Shown: positions 8,075-17,860 of the stretch, piece after piece | Position numbering within the stretch: position 1 is the stretch's first letter | How the letters are laid out: each line of letters starts with the position of its first letter | The notes under the pieces: generated by a model | What the model saw: only the letters and a program-made list of their open reading frames with translations | What the model was told of the DNA's origin: nothing | The model's database searches: none | NCBI RefSeq assembly: GCF_964063345.1 | Contig: NZ_OZ061318.1 | Location: forward strand, 2,852,001 to 2,916,000 | DNA length: 64,000 bases | Reading direction: 5' to 3' | DNA from: Pseudomonas lini | GTDB taxonomy: Bacteria > Pseudomonadota > Gammaproteobacteria > Pseudomonadales > Pseudomonadaceae | Translations under genes and position numbers: made by a program

Positions 8075-9278
8075 AGGAAACGATGCGGCCTGCATCAAAA
8101 AACACCGGGCCACGGTCACGCTGCTGATGGCCATGACGCTGCTGGGTGTCTTCCCTCTCGACGTCGTGCTCCCGTCCTTTCCCGATCTTGGCGATTACTT
8201 TCAGACCTCGCCGTCCGAGATTTCCCTGTCCGTCAGCGTGTTCGCCATTAGTCTGGCACTGTCCGTGATGCTGGTCGGGCCATTGTCGGATGCGTGGGGG
8301 CGCAAGAAACTGCTGCTGGGAGGTATTGCCATCGCGGCAATTGGAGCGGTTGGCTGCGTGCTCACAAGCGACTACTGCTGGTTTCTGGTGTTTCGTATGG
8401 TTCAGGCGATGGGCTGCGGGTCATTTTCATTGTCGCAGGCACTGATCCAGGATCTGTTCGTCGGTAGTGAACGTGAGCGCATCAGGATCTGGATGGTGAC
8501 GGCGGGCGGAGTGTTCATTTCTATTTCGCCCCTGCTGGGAACCTGGCTGCAATCGTGCCTTGGCTGGCAAGGCAGTTTCTATGTATTCATTGCACTGGCG
8601 ATTGTTGCCTGGGTCGGCACCTACCGTCTGCTCAAGCACATCCCGCCAGTTCGCAGGGCTGCACACACGGTTTTTTTCAGTGCTTATCGGCGCTTGTGTT
8701 CGGATGTACGTTTCATGGGTTACTGGTTGATTTCGGCCCTGGCCTTCGCCTGCCATTTTTCGTTCATCGTTTCTTCTCCCATCATTTTCATGGAGCGTCT
8801 GACGCTCTCACCGTATGAATTCGCCTGGGCGTTGCTGCTGTATGGCGTGGCGTACGTATTCGGCGGAGTACTGGCCAGCGTTTTGCATCGATACCTGCAA
8901 GCCAACACCCAGATCATTATCGGCCTAGGTCTGATCGCCGTTTCAGGCGGGGTCATGCTGTGGCTGACTCGCCAGTTCGGTCTTTCTGCGGCGACGGTAT
9001 TGATCTCCATGCTGGTTTGCACCATCGGCACCACCATTGCCCGGCCAATCGTCAATTCCAAAGCGATGAGTCTTCACCCGGAGAATGCCGGGGCCTCCAC
9101 CTCGGTCGGGGCCATGCTGATTTTCATGTTCGGCGGTGTGATCAGCTCGGTGATCATTCTGACGCCCGAAGACCTGACCACGACGCTGGCTCTGGGCTTC
9201 CTGACAATGAGCGTTGCAGGGCTTGGGGTGAACGCAGTGATCAACCACAAGACTCAACAGGCACTTAATACAGGGTGA
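8067..9278 (+). CDS. MFS efflux transporter, Bcr/CflA type
   Basis: A 403-residue, 12-segment inner-membrane transporter. VGPLSDAWGRKKLLLGG is the MFS loop 2-3 signature, and the opening LLMAMTLLGVFPLDVVLPSFP resembles the first helix of Bcr/CflA drug exporters. The gene overlaps the AurF-like gene by eight bases and closes the cassette, which suggests it exports the product or protects the cell from it. The annotated start at 8067 keeps a short cytoplasmic N-terminus; an earlier in-frame start at 8007 would read through the upstream gene. Confidence 0.88.
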   Translation: MNEGNDAACIKKHRATVTLLMAMTLLGVFPLDVVLPSFPDLGDYFQTSPSEISLSVSVFAISLALSVMLVGPLSDAWGRKKLLLGGIAIAAIGAVGCVLTSDYCWFLVFRMVQAMGCGSFSLSQALIQDLFVGSERERIRIWMVTAGGVFISISPLLGTWLQSCLGWQGSFYVFIALAIVAWVGTYRLLKHIPPVRRAAHTVFFSAYRRLCSDVRFMGYWLISALAFACHFSFIVSSPIIFMERLTLSPYEFAWALLLYGVAYVFGGVLASVLHRYLQANTQIIIGLGLIAVSGGVMLWLTRQFGLSAATVLISMLVCTIGTTIARPIVNSKAMSLHPENAGASTSVGAMLIFMFGGVISSVIILTPEDLTTTLALGFLTMSVAGLGVNAVINHKTQQALNTG

Positions 9279-9536
9279 TACGTGCCAGTCGTCATCTCGC
9301 CCGCTCCATCAGCGCCGGTTCAACACTTTCCGGCATTCCCTCCTGACGCCAGCGGTGTAGAATCGCGAGATTCATCGCCATTCATCCCCCGGCGGGTTTA
9401 TGAGCTCAAGCTGAAGCGCGCGGCGATCCCGCAAAGTTATCGGCAACTTCCGGACACACGGCCATTTCTGAGTGTTCCAGACGTAAATAGAAGCTCACTT
9501 CCCTTTTGATATCTGATTAGCCGCCCGGAGTGCTTC
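9279..9536. other. intergenic region before ilvD
   Basis: No gene is supported here. The base composition returns to genome average after the cassette. The region must hold the ilvD promoter, but I see no convincing -35/-10 pair and no leader peptide with branched-chain codons. Confidence 0.5.
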
Positions 9537-11378
9537 ATGCCTGATTACCGCTCGAAAACATCCACCCACGGCCGCAACATGGCCGGTGCCCGCGCACTGT
9601 GGCGCGCCACGGGGATGAAAGATGACGACTTCAAGAAGCCGATCATCGCCATTGCCAACTCCTTTACCCAGTTCGTACCGGGCCATGTGCACCTCAAGGA
9701 TCTGGGGCAACTGGTCGCTCGCGAAATCGAACGGGCCGGTGGCGTCGCCAAAGAATTCAACACCATCGCCGTGGATGACGGCATCGCCATGGGCCACGAC
9801 GGCATGCTCTATTCGCTGCCGAGCCGCGAGATCATCGCCGACTCCGTCGAATACATGGTCAACGCCCACTGCGCCGACGCCATCGTCTGCATCTCCAACT
9901 GCGACAAGATCACCCCTGGCATGTTGATGGCCTCCTTGCGCCTGAACATCCCGGTGATCTTCGTGTCCGGCGGTCCGATGGAAGCCGGCAAGACCAAACT
10001 GGCCAGCCACGGTCTCGATCTGGTCGATGCCATGGTGATCGCCGCCGACTCCAGCGCATCCGACGAGAAAGTCGCCGAGTACGAACGTAGCGCCTGCCCG
10101 ACGTGCGGCTCGTGCTCCGGCATGTTCACCGCCAACTCGATGAACTGCCTGGTTGAAGCCCTGGGCCTGGCATTGCCGGGCAACGGTTCGACCCTGGCCA
10201 CCCACAGTGATCGCGAACAGCTGTTCCTGCAGGCCGGCCGCACCATCGTCGAGCTGTGCAAGCGTTACTACGGCGACAACGATGAGTCGGTGTTGCCGCG
10301 CAACATCGCCAACTTCAAGGCGTTCGAAAACGCCATGACCCTGGACATCGCCATGGGCGGTTCCACCAACACCATCCTGCACTTGCTGGCCGCGGCCCAG
10401 GAAGCCGAGATCGATTTCGACCTGCGCGACATCGACCGTCTCTCCCGTCACGTACCGCAACTGTGCAAAGTCGCGCCGAACATCCAGAAGTACCACATGG
10501 AAGACGTGCACCGTGCCGGCGGGATCTTCAGCATCCTCGGCTCCCTGGCCCGTGGCGGTCTGTTGCACACCGACCTGCCGACCGTGCACAGCAAGTCCTT
10601 GGCTGAAGGCATCGCCAAGTGGGACATCACCCAGACCACCGACGAAGCCGTGCATCACTTCTTCAAGGCCGGTCCGGCGGGCATCCCGACGCAAACCGCG
10701 TTCAGCCAGTCGACCCGTTGGGAAACCCTGGATGACGACCGTGAGAACGGCTGCATCCGCAGTGTCGAACACGCTTACTCGAAAGAAGGCGGCCTGGCCG
10801 TTCTGTACGGCAACATCGCCCTGGACGGCTGCGTGGTGAAAACCGCCGGCGTCGACGAATCGATTCACGTCTTCGAAGGCAACGCGAAGATCTTCGAAAG
10901 CCAGGACAGCGCCGTACGCGGCATCCTCGCCGACGAAGTGAAGGCCGGCGACATCGTGATCATCCGTTACGAAGGCCCGAAAGGCGGCCCGGGCATGCAG
11001 GAAATGCTGTACCCGACGTCTTACCTGAAATCCAAAGGCCTGGGCAAAGCTTGTGCGCTGCTCACCGACGGCCGCTTCTCTGGCGGTACTTCGGGCCTGT
11101 CCATCGGCCACGCTTCGCCAGAAGCCGCTGCTGGCGGCGCGATCGGTCTGGTGCAGGATGGCGACAAGGTACTGATCGACATTCCAAACCGCTCGATCAA
11201 CCTGTTGATCAGCGATGAAGAAATGGCCGCGCGCCGTGCCGAGCAGGACAAGAAAGGCTGGAAACCGGTGGAAGTGCGTCCACGTAAAGTGACCACTGCG
11301 CTGAAAGCGTATGCCCTGTTGGCCACCAGCGCCGACAAGGGTGCGGTACGTAACAAGGCGATGCTCGACGGGTTGTAA
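9537..11378 (+). CDS. ilvD: dihydroxy-acid dehydratase
   Basis: Dehydrates 2,3-dihydroxy-3-methyl acids to 2-oxo acids in isoleucine and valine synthesis. The 613-residue length is normal for the Escherichia-type enzyme. The iron-sulfur cluster ligands are seen in [11 protein letters not shown] and in [19 protein letters not shown]; the C-terminal [19 protein letters not shown] block is intact. It is monocistronic and convergent with the phosphatase gene. Long reading frames on the opposite strand are coding shadows. Confidence 0.98.
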   Translation: MPDYRSKTSTHGRNMAGARALWRATGMKDDDFKKPIIAIANSFTQFVPGHVHLKDLGQLVAREIERAGGVAKEFNTIAVDDGIAMGHDGMLYSLPSREIIADSVEYMVNAHCADAIVCISNCDKITPGMLMASLRLNIPVIFVSGGPMEAGKTKLASHGLDLVDAMVIAADSSASDEKVAEYERSACPTCGSCSGMFTANSMNCLVEALGLALPGNGSTLATHSDREQLFLQAGRTIVELCKRYYGDNDESVLPRNIANFKAFENAMTLDIAMGGSTNTILHLLAAAQEAEIDFDLRDIDRLSRHVPQLCKVAPNIQKYHMEDVHRAGGIFSILGSLARGGLLHTDLPTVHSKSLAEGIAKWDITQTTDEAVHHFFKAGPAGIPTQTAFSQSTRWETLDDDRENGCIRSVEHAYSKEGGLAVLYGNIALDGCVVKTAGVDESIHVFEGNAKIFESQDSAVRGILADEVKAGDIVIIRYEGPKGGPGMQEMLYPTSYLKSKGLGKACALLTDGRFSGGTSGLSIGHASPEAAAGGAIGLVQDGDKVLIDIPNRSINLLISDEEMAARRAEQDKKGWKPVEVRPRKVTTALKAYALLATSADKGAVRNKAMLDGL

Positions 11379-11401
11379 GCGTCAGCCGCAGAAACACAAA
11401 T

Positions 11402-11420
11402 GCCCCGCCAAGTGCGGGGC
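11402..11420 (+). terminator. hairpin after ilvD
   Basis: GCCCCGC and GCGGGGC form a 7-bp GC stem with loop CAAGT 24 bases after the ilvD stop. No U run follows, so it is a weak or Rho-assisted end. Confidence 0.5.
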
Positions 11421-11525
11421 TGATCGTTCCCACGCTCCCGCGTGGGAATGCCTCAAGGGACGCTCCGCGTCCAGTGACGCGGAGCGTCACGGGCTGCATT
11501 CCCACGCAGAGCGTGGGAACGATCA
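11421..11525. repeat. nested inverted repeat
   Basis: Outer arms TGATCGTTCCCACGCTC and GAGCGTGGGAACGATCA enclose a perfect 13-bp hairpin, GACGCTCCGCGTC / GACGCGGAGCGTC (11459-11471 and 11476-11488, loop CAGT), itself flanked by CGTGGGAATG and CATTCCCACG. The whole would extrude as a cruciform. I recall similar elements in P. fluorescens genomes. Confidence 0.85.
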
Positions 11526-11529
11526 TCGT

Positions 11530-11574
11530 CCTGTAGGAGCGAGCGGTGCGGCGATCCGACTTGCCCGCGATGGG
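11530..11574. repeat. single REP unit, long subtype
   Basis: TCCTGTAGGAGCGAGCGGTG leading to GACTTGCCCGCGATGGG is one REP unit of the longer subtype, without an inverted partner. It lies between convergent ilvD and the phosphatase gene. Confidence 0.75.
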
Positions 11575-11586
11575 TGCGACTCGGTC

Positions 11587-12654
11587 TTACTGAATCTCTT
11601 CCGGCTTCACGATCACCCAGTTCTTGTCCGCCGTCACCGCTAACCCTTCTTTCGCTTGGGCTGCTGCGTTTTTGGCCATCATGCCGTTAATCTGGGTCAT
11701 GTATTTGTCTTTGCGGTTGACCCACAAATGGATGCCGCCCTTGGACACGTCGACGCTGTGGAACAGCATGTAACCGTCGCTGGTCGGAGTATCACCGCCC
11801 ACCAGGACCGGTTTTTTCCATTCATCGATGTACGTCAGGATCGCCGCTTGCTTGCCAGCCATCCAGGTGGCAGGGGTCCACAGGTACGGAGTCAGTTCGA
11901 GGCCCAGGTTGGCCTTCTCGTCATACTTGCCAGCGGTGACCTGCTTGCGTGCCGTGGTCAATTCGCCCGTCTTGCGGTCCTTGAGCAGCAGACTCACGCC
12001 GATCACGTTCTGTGGTTTGACGTTGTAGCCATACTTCGGATCAGAGGCGACCATGCGCACCAGCTCTTCGGAGGCGGCAGTCATCACATAGACCTCGATG
12101 CCGTTCTCCATCAGCTTGTTGTAGAGCTCTTTCTGACCGGTGAAGATTTTCGGCGGATTGACGTCGATGGTCTTCACCACGTCGCCGTCATAATAAGTGC
12201 TCGGCACCGGTTTGCCGGACGCCATCAGCTCATCGACGTTGCCCTTGAGCTCTTGAAGCGTGAACCCGGCAAACACTTGGGCAACCCATGGATAGCAAAC
12301 CATGTCGTCGATTTCGCAGAGGCGATAGTAATAGCTGAACAGGCTTTCCTTATGGTCGGCAGTGTCCTTGAACGGGATCAGTTTCAGGGAGGGATCGAGG
12401 CTCTCGCGGGTGATCAGGCCCTTGTTTTCCATGAACGGCAACAAGGACTCTTCGAGGTCGTAGCGGTAACTGGTGTTGTCCATGTCGAACACCGCGAAGT
12501 TACCCTTGTTGGCGTTGGCCGCGATCATCGCATCCAGCGCCTTGGCCTGATCGGCTGGCCAGTGCTTCAGGTCAGTAGCGAACGCCTGGCCAGCAAGGCC
12601 AAAGCCCAAACTCAATCCAAGTGCGACAGCCAGAAATTTCGGTGCGAGCTTCAT
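11587..12654 (-). CDS. pchP: periplasmic HAD-type phosphorylcholine phosphatase
   Basis: A 355-residue exported HAD-superfamily phosphatase. Residues 1-27 ([20 protein letters not shown] and onward, ending AFA) form a signal peptide. HAD motif I is DMDNT at 57-61, motif II is in VMTAASEEL, and motif III is GGDTPTSD. These match my memory of PchP, which frees phosphate from phosphorylcholine during choline use. The ATG follows CAGGGAGAAACGCCG; an upstream ATG at 12693 lacks such a site. Other phosphomonoester substrates are possible. Low-similarity relatives are simply called HAD hydrolases. Confidence 0.75.
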   Translation of the reverse strand: MKLAPKFLAVALGLSLGFGLAGQAFATDLKHWPADQAKALDAMIAANANKGNFAVFDMDNTSYRYDLEESLLPFMENKGLITRESLDPSLKLIPFKDTADHKESLFSYYYRLCEIDDMVCYPWVAQVFAGFTLQELKGNVDELMASGKPVPSTYYDGDVVKTIDVNPPKIFTGQKELYNKLMENGIEVYVMTAASEELVRMVASDPKYGYNVKPQNVIGVSLLLKDRKTGELTTARKQVTAGKYDEKANLGLELTPYLWTPATWMAGKQAAILTYIDEWKKPVLVGGDTPTSDGYMLFHSVDVSKGGIHLWVNRKDKYMTQINGMMAKNAAAQAKEGLAVTADKNWVIVKPEEIQ

Positions 12655-12894
12655 CGGCGTTTCTCCCTGATTCAAAGAAATCGACGCTAACAAATAAGTG
12701 TGACAGTCCTCGTCTGTCAGCGACCGCCCGCGTTCCTATTGCGCCAACTGCATCTCCGACAGCGACACCCGCTTATTCCAAAAACGACAGTAGCCATACG
12801 TTTTTGATATTAATTCATTAATTTTCAAGCTGTTAGGCTTCCCGGTTCGCAGCTGCCCCGGAAGGCAGTTGGCACACGTCCTATGGGAGTTCCA

Positions 12895-14286
12895 ATGAAT
12901 CTACCGCTGATCCTCAATCTGTTGGTATTCCTCGCCTTGCTCTTTGGCCTGACGCAAACCCGTCACACCACCTGGAGCCTGGCCAAAAAGGTTCTGCTGG
13001 CGCTGGTTCTGGGCGTGGTATTTGGCGTCGCTCTGCACACGACTTACGGTGCTGGCAACCCGATATTGAAAGCCTCGATCGGCTGGTTCGATCTGGTGGG
13101 CAACGGTTACGTGCAGTTGCTGCAAATGATCGTGATCCCGCTGGTGTTCGCCTCGATCCTCAGCGCCGTGGCGCGCCTGCACAACGCTTCGTCGCTGGGC
13201 AAAATCAGCTTCCTGACCATCGGCACGCTGCTGTTCACCACCGCTATCGCGGCGCTGGTTGGCATCGGCCTGACCAACCTGTTCGGCCTCACCGCCGAAG
13301 GCCTGGTCGCCGGCACCCAGGAAATGGCTCGCCTGCAAACCATTCAGAGCGACTACGCGGGCAAGGTCGCTGACCTGAATGTGCCGCAATTGCTACTGTC
13401 GTTCATCCCGCAGAACCCGTTCGCCGATTTGGCCCGCGCCAAGCCGACGTCGATCATCAGCGTGGTGATCTTCGCCGCATTCCTTGGGGTCGCGGCACTG
13501 CAACTGCTCAAGGACGATGTCGAGAAAGGTCAGAAAGTGATCAACGCCATCGACACCCTGCAAGCCTGGGTGATGCGTCTGGTACGCCTGGTGATGAAGC
13601 TGACCCCGTACGGCGTATTGGCGCTGATGACCAAAGTGGTCGCCGGTTCCAACCTGCAAGACATCATCAAGCTCGGCAGTTTCGTGGTGGTGTCCTACAT
13701 CGGCCTGGGCTTGATGTTTGTGGTCCATGGCCTGCTGGTGTCGGCGGCCGGGATCAACCCGCTGCGCTTCTTCCGCAAGATCTGGCCGGTGCTGACGTTT
13801 GCCTTCACCAGCCGCTCCAGCGCCGCGACTATTCCACTGAGTATCGAAGCCCAGACCAGCCGTTTGGGTATTCCACAATCCATCGCCAGTTTCGCTGCCT
13901 CGTTTGGCGCGACCATTGGCCAGAACGGCTGTGCCGGTCTGTACCCGGCAATGTTGGCGGTGATGGTGGCGCCGACCGTGGGCATCAACCCGCTGGACCC
14001 ACTGTGGATCGCGACGTTGGTGGCGATTGTGACGCTGAGTTCGGCCGGGGTGGCCGGGGTCGGTGGTGGCGCGACGTTCGCCGCGCTGATCGTGCTCCCG
14101 GCCATGGGTTTGCCGGTGTCACTGGTGGCGTTGCTGATTTCGGTTGAGCCGCTGATTGATATGGGTCGTACGGCGTTGAACGTAAGTGGTTCGATTACGG
14201 CGGGTGCGATTACCAGCCAGATCATGCAGCAGACGGATAAAGAGCTGCTGGATGCGGATGAGCATGGGGCGTTGGCTCAGGCTTAA
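12895..14286 (+). CDS. tcyP: L-cystine:cation symporter, TcyP-like
   Basis: A 463-residue inner-membrane protein of the dicarboxylate/amino acid:cation symporter (DAACS) family, the same length as E. coli TcyP. Many hydrophobic helices are visible, and the conserved region [19 protein letters not shown] plus [20 protein letters not shown] resembles the HP1/HP2 transport core. The exact substrate, cystine, is inferred from length and sequence character. GGGAG seven bases upstream supports the ATG at 12895 over the in-frame ATG at 12883. The 240-base gap from the divergent phosphatase is AT-rich in its middle and likely holds both promoters. Confidence 0.75.
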   Translation: MNLPLILNLLVFLALLFGLTQTRHTTWSLAKKVLLALVLGVVFGVALHTTYGAGNPILKASIGWFDLVGNGYVQLLQMIVIPLVFASILSAVARLHNASSLGKISFLTIGTLLFTTAIAALVGIGLTNLFGLTAEGLVAGTQEMARLQTIQSDYAGKVADLNVPQLLLSFIPQNPFADLARAKPTSIISVVIFAAFLGVAALQLLKDDVEKGQKVINAIDTLQAWVMRLVRLVMKLTPYGVLALMTKVVAGSNLQDIIKLGSFVVVSYIGLGLMFVVHGLLVSAAGINPLRFFRKIWPVLTFAFTSRSSAATIPLSIEAQTSRLGIPQSIASFAASFGATIGQNGCAGLYPAMLAVMVAPTVGINPLDPLWIATLVAIVTLSSAGVAGVGGGATFAALIVLPAMGLPVSLVALLISVEPLIDMGRTALNVSGSITAGAITSQIMQQTDKELLDADEHGALAQA

Positions 14287-14310
14287 GGCTTTCATCGTCT
14301 GAGCGGGCCT

Positions 14311-14417
14311 CTTCGCGGGCAAGTCGGATCGCCGCACCGCCGCTCCCACAGGTTTTTTGGTGTTTACACAATTTGTGTTCCACCTTGATCACTGTGGGAG
14401 CGGGCTTGCCCGCGATG
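14311..14417. repeat. REP doublet
   Basis: Left unit of the long subtype (CTTCGCGGGCAAGTCGGATC to CCGCTCCCACAGG) and right unit of the standard subtype (CTGTGGGAGCGGGCTTGCCC) lie in inverted order between convergent tcyP and folA. Confidence 0.9.
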
Positions 14418-14420
14418 CTT

Positions 14421-14933
14421 TTAAGCTTTTTCCCACACTTCGAAGTTGTAGGCTGGCTTGTCACCCTCCGCCGGATTCGGAATATTCGACACCAGTTTCC
14501 ACTGGTTCAAATCAAACTCCGGAAACCACGCATCCCCTTCCGGGCTCAGTGCCACGCGGGTCAGGTACAGCCGATCAGCCTGTGCCAACCCTTGTGCATA
14601 CAGCTGCGCCCCGCCAATCAACATCACCTCATCGACGCCCTGCTCGTTCGCCCATTGCTGCGCGCGAACCACCGCTGCCTCCAGCGACGGATAAACCTCC
14701 GCGCCTTCCAGCTGCAGATCCGCCTGACGGCTGACCACGATGTTCAATCGGCCCGGCAGCGGACGACCGAGGGAATCCCAGGTCTTGCGACCCATGATGA
14801 TCGGCTTGCCGAGGGTGGTGGCCTTGAAGTATTTGAAGTCCCCCGGCAAGTGCCAGGGCATGCTGTTGTCGACGCCGATCACACGGTTTTCACCGAGGGC
14901 TGCGATCAGGCTGAGGGGGAGTGATTTAGTCAT
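14421..14933 (-). CDS. folA: dihydrofolate reductase
   Basis: Reduces dihydrofolate to tetrahydrofolate with NADPH. The 170-residue protein starts MTKSLPLSLIAALGENRVIG and shows the substrate/cofactor motifs MPWHLPGDFKYFK and IIMGRKTWDSLGRPLPGR. Conserved YLTRV and a Phe-rich end follow. I placed the start 22 codons inside the longest frame, at the position where homology to the family begins. thyA, its partner in folate cycling, lies 6 kb away. Confidence 0.97.
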   Translation of the reverse strand: MTKSLPLSLIAALGENRVIGVDNSMPWHLPGDFKYFKATTLGKPIIMGRKTWDSLGRPLPGRLNIVVSRQADLQLEGAEVYPSLEAAVVRAQQWANEQGVDEVMLIGGAQLYAQGLAQADRLYLTRVALSPEGDAWFPEFDLNQWKLVSNIPNPAEGDKPAYNFEVWEKA

Positions 14934-15018
14934 GTCGGCGAGGATACCAGAGCCTCCCTTACCCCGATAAGCGTCACAGCGGTTATGCTCACCGCTCAAT
15001 TAAGCGACGGGATGCCGC

Positions 15019-16398
15019 GTGACTGAACTGACTCCACTGCAAAACCTCTGGCTGAGCGAAACCGTGCGCCTGCGTGAAGAACACGCCGGCCCTTTGGACG
15101 ATCTGGAAGCCAATCGAATCGCCCGTAGCGCCGGCGGCGACCTGCCGACGCGTATTCAACGCCGCGCCCTGTGGCTGGCCGAGCGCGACGGACAGACCCA
15201 CGCCCTCAAACATTGGCTGCAAGGCGCGCGACTGGCGCTGATCGTGCTGGCCGTTCTGGCCGTGATCAGCGGCGCCGGCCTGGCGTTTGCCGCGCTGGGC
15301 GATGGCCAGACCCCAGTCAATGTGTTCTGGGCGTTGGGCAGCCTGCTCGGACTGAATCTGATTTTATTGCTGAGCTGGGCCCTGGGTCTGGTGTTTGCCG
15401 GCGAGCAGGGTGCAGCCCTTGGACGATTATGGCTGTGGCTCAGTGAAAAACTCGCCCGCGATGCCAACGCCGCGCAACTGGCGCCAGCCCTGCTGCTGTT
15501 GCTGCAACGGCAGAAACTCAATCGTTGGGCGCTGGGCGTGCTGGTCAATGGATTGTGGTTGCTGGCGATGCTCAGCGCCTTGGTGATGGTGCTGACGCTG
15601 ATGGCGACCCGGCGCTACGGTTTCGTCTGGGCAACCACCATTCTCGGCGGCGACACCTTCGTCGCCATGACCCAAGCCCTCGGTGCCCTGCCGGCCTTGC
15701 TCGGTTTCAGTGTGCCCAGCGTGGAGATGATCCGGGCCAGCGGCGATGCCGCGCTGAACATCGAAAGCGCTCGCCAGGCCTGGGCGGCGTGGCTGGTTGG
15801 GGTGCTGCTGGTGTACGGTGTTTTGCCGCGACTGCTGCTCGCATTGTTCTGCCTGTGGCGCTGGAAAACCGGTCAAGCAGCCCTGCATCTGGATTTGAAC
15901 CTGCCCGGCTACGCCCAGTTGCGCGAACGACTGATGCCCACCAGTGAACGCCTGGGCATCAGCGATGCCGCGCCAGAACAACTTCATCGGGTTGAAAGTT
16001 CTGCCAGTGATCTGCAAAGCGATGGCGCACTGTTGGTGGCCATCGAACTGGACGAGCAACGCCCCTGGCCACCGCAGTTGCCGAAAACCGTCAACAACGC
16101 CGGCATCCTCGACAGCCGAGAATCCCGGCACAAACTGCTCGAACAGCTGAGCCGTTTTCCTCCGGCCCGTCTGGCCATCGCCTGTGACCCACGGCGCTCG
16201 CCGGACCGTGGCAGCCTGGCGCTGATTGCCGAACTGGCCCGCAGCGCCAGCGCCACCCGCGTGTGGTTGTTGCAAGCGCCACCCGGCGAAGCACTGGATG
16301 CCGAACGCTTGGGCGACTGGCATGTTGCGCTACGACAACTGGACCTGCCATTCGCCGATTGCGCGCCGTTGAACTGGCTGGAGACGGGTCATGACTGA
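15019..16398 (+). CDS. DUF2868-type membrane protein
   Basis: A 459-residue protein starting at GTG. It has an N-terminal charged region, then paired hydrophobic segments at about residues 74-95 and 108-130, another pair near 175-195, and one near 255-280, followed by a soluble C-terminal domain of about 150 residues. It overlaps the following GTPase gene by eight bases. In pseudomonads this pair is regularly found together, so the protein may be the membrane partner of the GTPase. No biochemical function is known to me. Confidence 0.8.
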   Translation: MTELTPLQNLWLSETVRLREEHAGPLDDLEANRIARSAGGDLPTRIQRRALWLAERDGQTHALKHWLQGARLALIVLAVLAVISGAGLAFAALGDGQTPVNVFWALGSLLGLNLILLLSWALGLVFAGEQGAALGRLWLWLSEKLARDANAAQLAPALLLLLQRQKLNRWALGVLVNGLWLLAMLSALVMVLTLMATRRYGFVWATTILGGDTFVAMTQALGALPALLGFSVPSVEMIRASGDAALNIESARQAWAAWLVGVLLVYGVLPRLLLALFCLWRWKTGQAALHLDLNLPGYAQLRERLMPTSERLGISDAAPEQLHRVESSASDLQSDGALLVAIELDEQRPWPPQLPKTVNNAGILDSRESRHKLLEQLSRFPPARLAIACDPRRSPDRGSLALIAELARSASATRVWLLQAPPGEALDAERLGDWHVALRQLDLPFADCAPLNWLETGHD

Positions 16399-17776
16399 TG
16401 CCTGGAATAAGCCATTGAAGCTCGCCGTGGTCGGCCACACCAATGTCGGCAAAACCTCGTTGCTGCGAACGCTGACGCGAGACGTCGGCTTCGGCGAAGT
16501 GTCCCATCGCCCCAGCACCACTCGCCACGTCGAAGGCGCACGATTGTCGGTAGACGGCGAGCCGTTGCTTGATCTCTTCGACACTCCGGGCCTGGAAGAC
16601 GCCATCGCCCTGCTCGACTACCTTGAGCGCCTGGAACGGCCCGGCGAACGCCTCGACGGCCCGGCACGATTGGCGCGTTTTCTTGAGGCCAGCGAAGCCC
16701 GACAGCGCTTCGAACAGGAAGCCAAAGTGCTGCGGCAACTGCTCGCCTCGGACGCCGGCCTCTATGTGATCGACGCTCGGGAGCCGGTGCTGGCCAAGTA
16801 CCGCGACGAACTGGAAGTGTTGGCCAGTTGCGGCAAACCGCTGCTGCCGGTGCTGAATTTTGTCAGCAGCGCCCAGCATCGCGAACCTGATTGGCGTGAA
16901 GCTCTGGCGCGTCTCGGCTTACATGCTTTGGTGCGTTTTGACAGCGTCGCGCCGCCGGAAGATGGCGAGCGTCGACTCTATGAAAGCCTCGCGCTGCTGC
17001 TGGAAAACTCCCGCGAACAACTGGAGCGCTTGATCGCCGACCAGCAGGCCCAACGTCTGGCCCGTCAGCAAAGTGCAGCGCGGCTGATTGCCGATTTATT
17101 GATCGATTGCGCCGCCTGCCGCCGCAGTGTGGTCAGCGAGGTGGAGCAGGAACAGCAAGCGATCAGCGAACTGCGCAAAGCAGTGCGTCAGCGCGAACAA
17201 CGCTGCGTCGAGGCTTTGCTCAAGCTCTACGCCTTTCGCCCACAAGATGCGGCGGCCAGTGACTTGCCGCTGCTCGATGGCCGCTGGGGCGATGATCTGT
17301 TCAACCCGGAAACCCTGAAGCAGCTCGGTGTGCGGGTCGGCGGCGGTATCGCAGCCGGCGCGGCGGCCGGGGCCGGTGTCGATTTGCTGGTGGGCGGCCT
17401 GACCCTCGGCGCGGCGGCACTGGCCGGAGCGATTGCCGGCGGCGCCCTGCAAACTGCCCGCAGTTATGGCAGTCGCCTGCTGGGAAAAATCAAAGGGCAG
17501 CGAGAACTGACTGTCGATGACGGCGTGTTACGGCTGTTGGCCTTGCGCCAGCGACAATTGCTGCAGGCTCTGAATTCCCGTGGGCATGCGGCGATGGACA
17601 GCATTCAGTTCGCCACACCGCAGGATAAAACCTGGCGCGAAGGCAAACTGCCGGATGCGCTGAGCAAGGCGCGGGCGCATCCGCAGTGGTCGTCGCTCAA
17701 TCCTCATTCGAAGTTGAGTCAGGCGGAGCGCCAAGAGCAGGTTGAGGTGTTGGCTGGGAAGGTGGTTGATAGTTAA
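16391..17776 (+). CDS. DUF3482-type membrane-associated GTPase
   Basis: A 461-residue protein with a TrmE/Era-like GTPase domain: P-loop GHTNVGKTSLL near residue 15 and the G3 motif DTPGLED near residue 62. A helical, charged middle region contains CAACRRS. Near residues 317-357 there is a Gly/Ala-rich hydrophobic stretch (GGIAAGAAAGAGVDLLVGG and onward), suggesting membrane association. It is translationally coupled to the DUF2868 gene. The cellular process is unknown. Confidence 0.85.
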   Translation: MTDAWNKPLKLAVVGHTNVGKTSLLRTLTRDVGFGEVSHRPSTTRHVEGARLSVDGEPLLDLFDTPGLEDAIALLDYLERLERPGERLDGPARLARFLEASEARQRFEQEAKVLRQLLASDAGLYVIDAREPVLAKYRDELEVLASCGKPLLPVLNFVSSAQHREPDWREALARLGLHALVRFDSVAPPEDGERRLYESLALLLENSREQLERLIADQQAQRLARQQSAARLIADLLIDCAACRRSVVSEVEQEQQAISELRKAVRQREQRCVEALLKLYAFRPQDAAASDLPLLDGRWGDDLFNPETLKQLGVRVGGGIAAGAAAGAGVDLLVGGLTLGAAALAGAIAGGALQTARSYGSRLLGKIKGQRELTVDDGVLRLLALRQRQLLQALNSRGHAAMDSIQFATPQDKTWREGKLPDALSKARAHPQWSSLNPHSKLSQAERQEQVEVLAGKVVDS

Positions 17777-17782
17777 GTACGC

Positions 17783-17808
17783 CTTCGCGGGCAAGTCGGA
17801 TCGCCGCA
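17783..17808. repeat. truncated REP unit
   Basis: CTTCGCGGGCAAGTCGGATC and GCCGCAG form the first half of the long REP subtype; its second half and inverted partner are missing. It lies between the convergent GTPase and cadA genes. Confidence 0.75.
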
Positions 17809-17860
17809 GTTCTTCAACCGAGGCCATTTCCTGCGCCTCAGCACACCCTTCCCTCATCGT

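Noticed and set aside
9495..11111. A 538-residue reading frame antisense to ilvD
   Set aside because: High-GC shadow of the ilvD codons; no domain, no ribosome site, odd composition.
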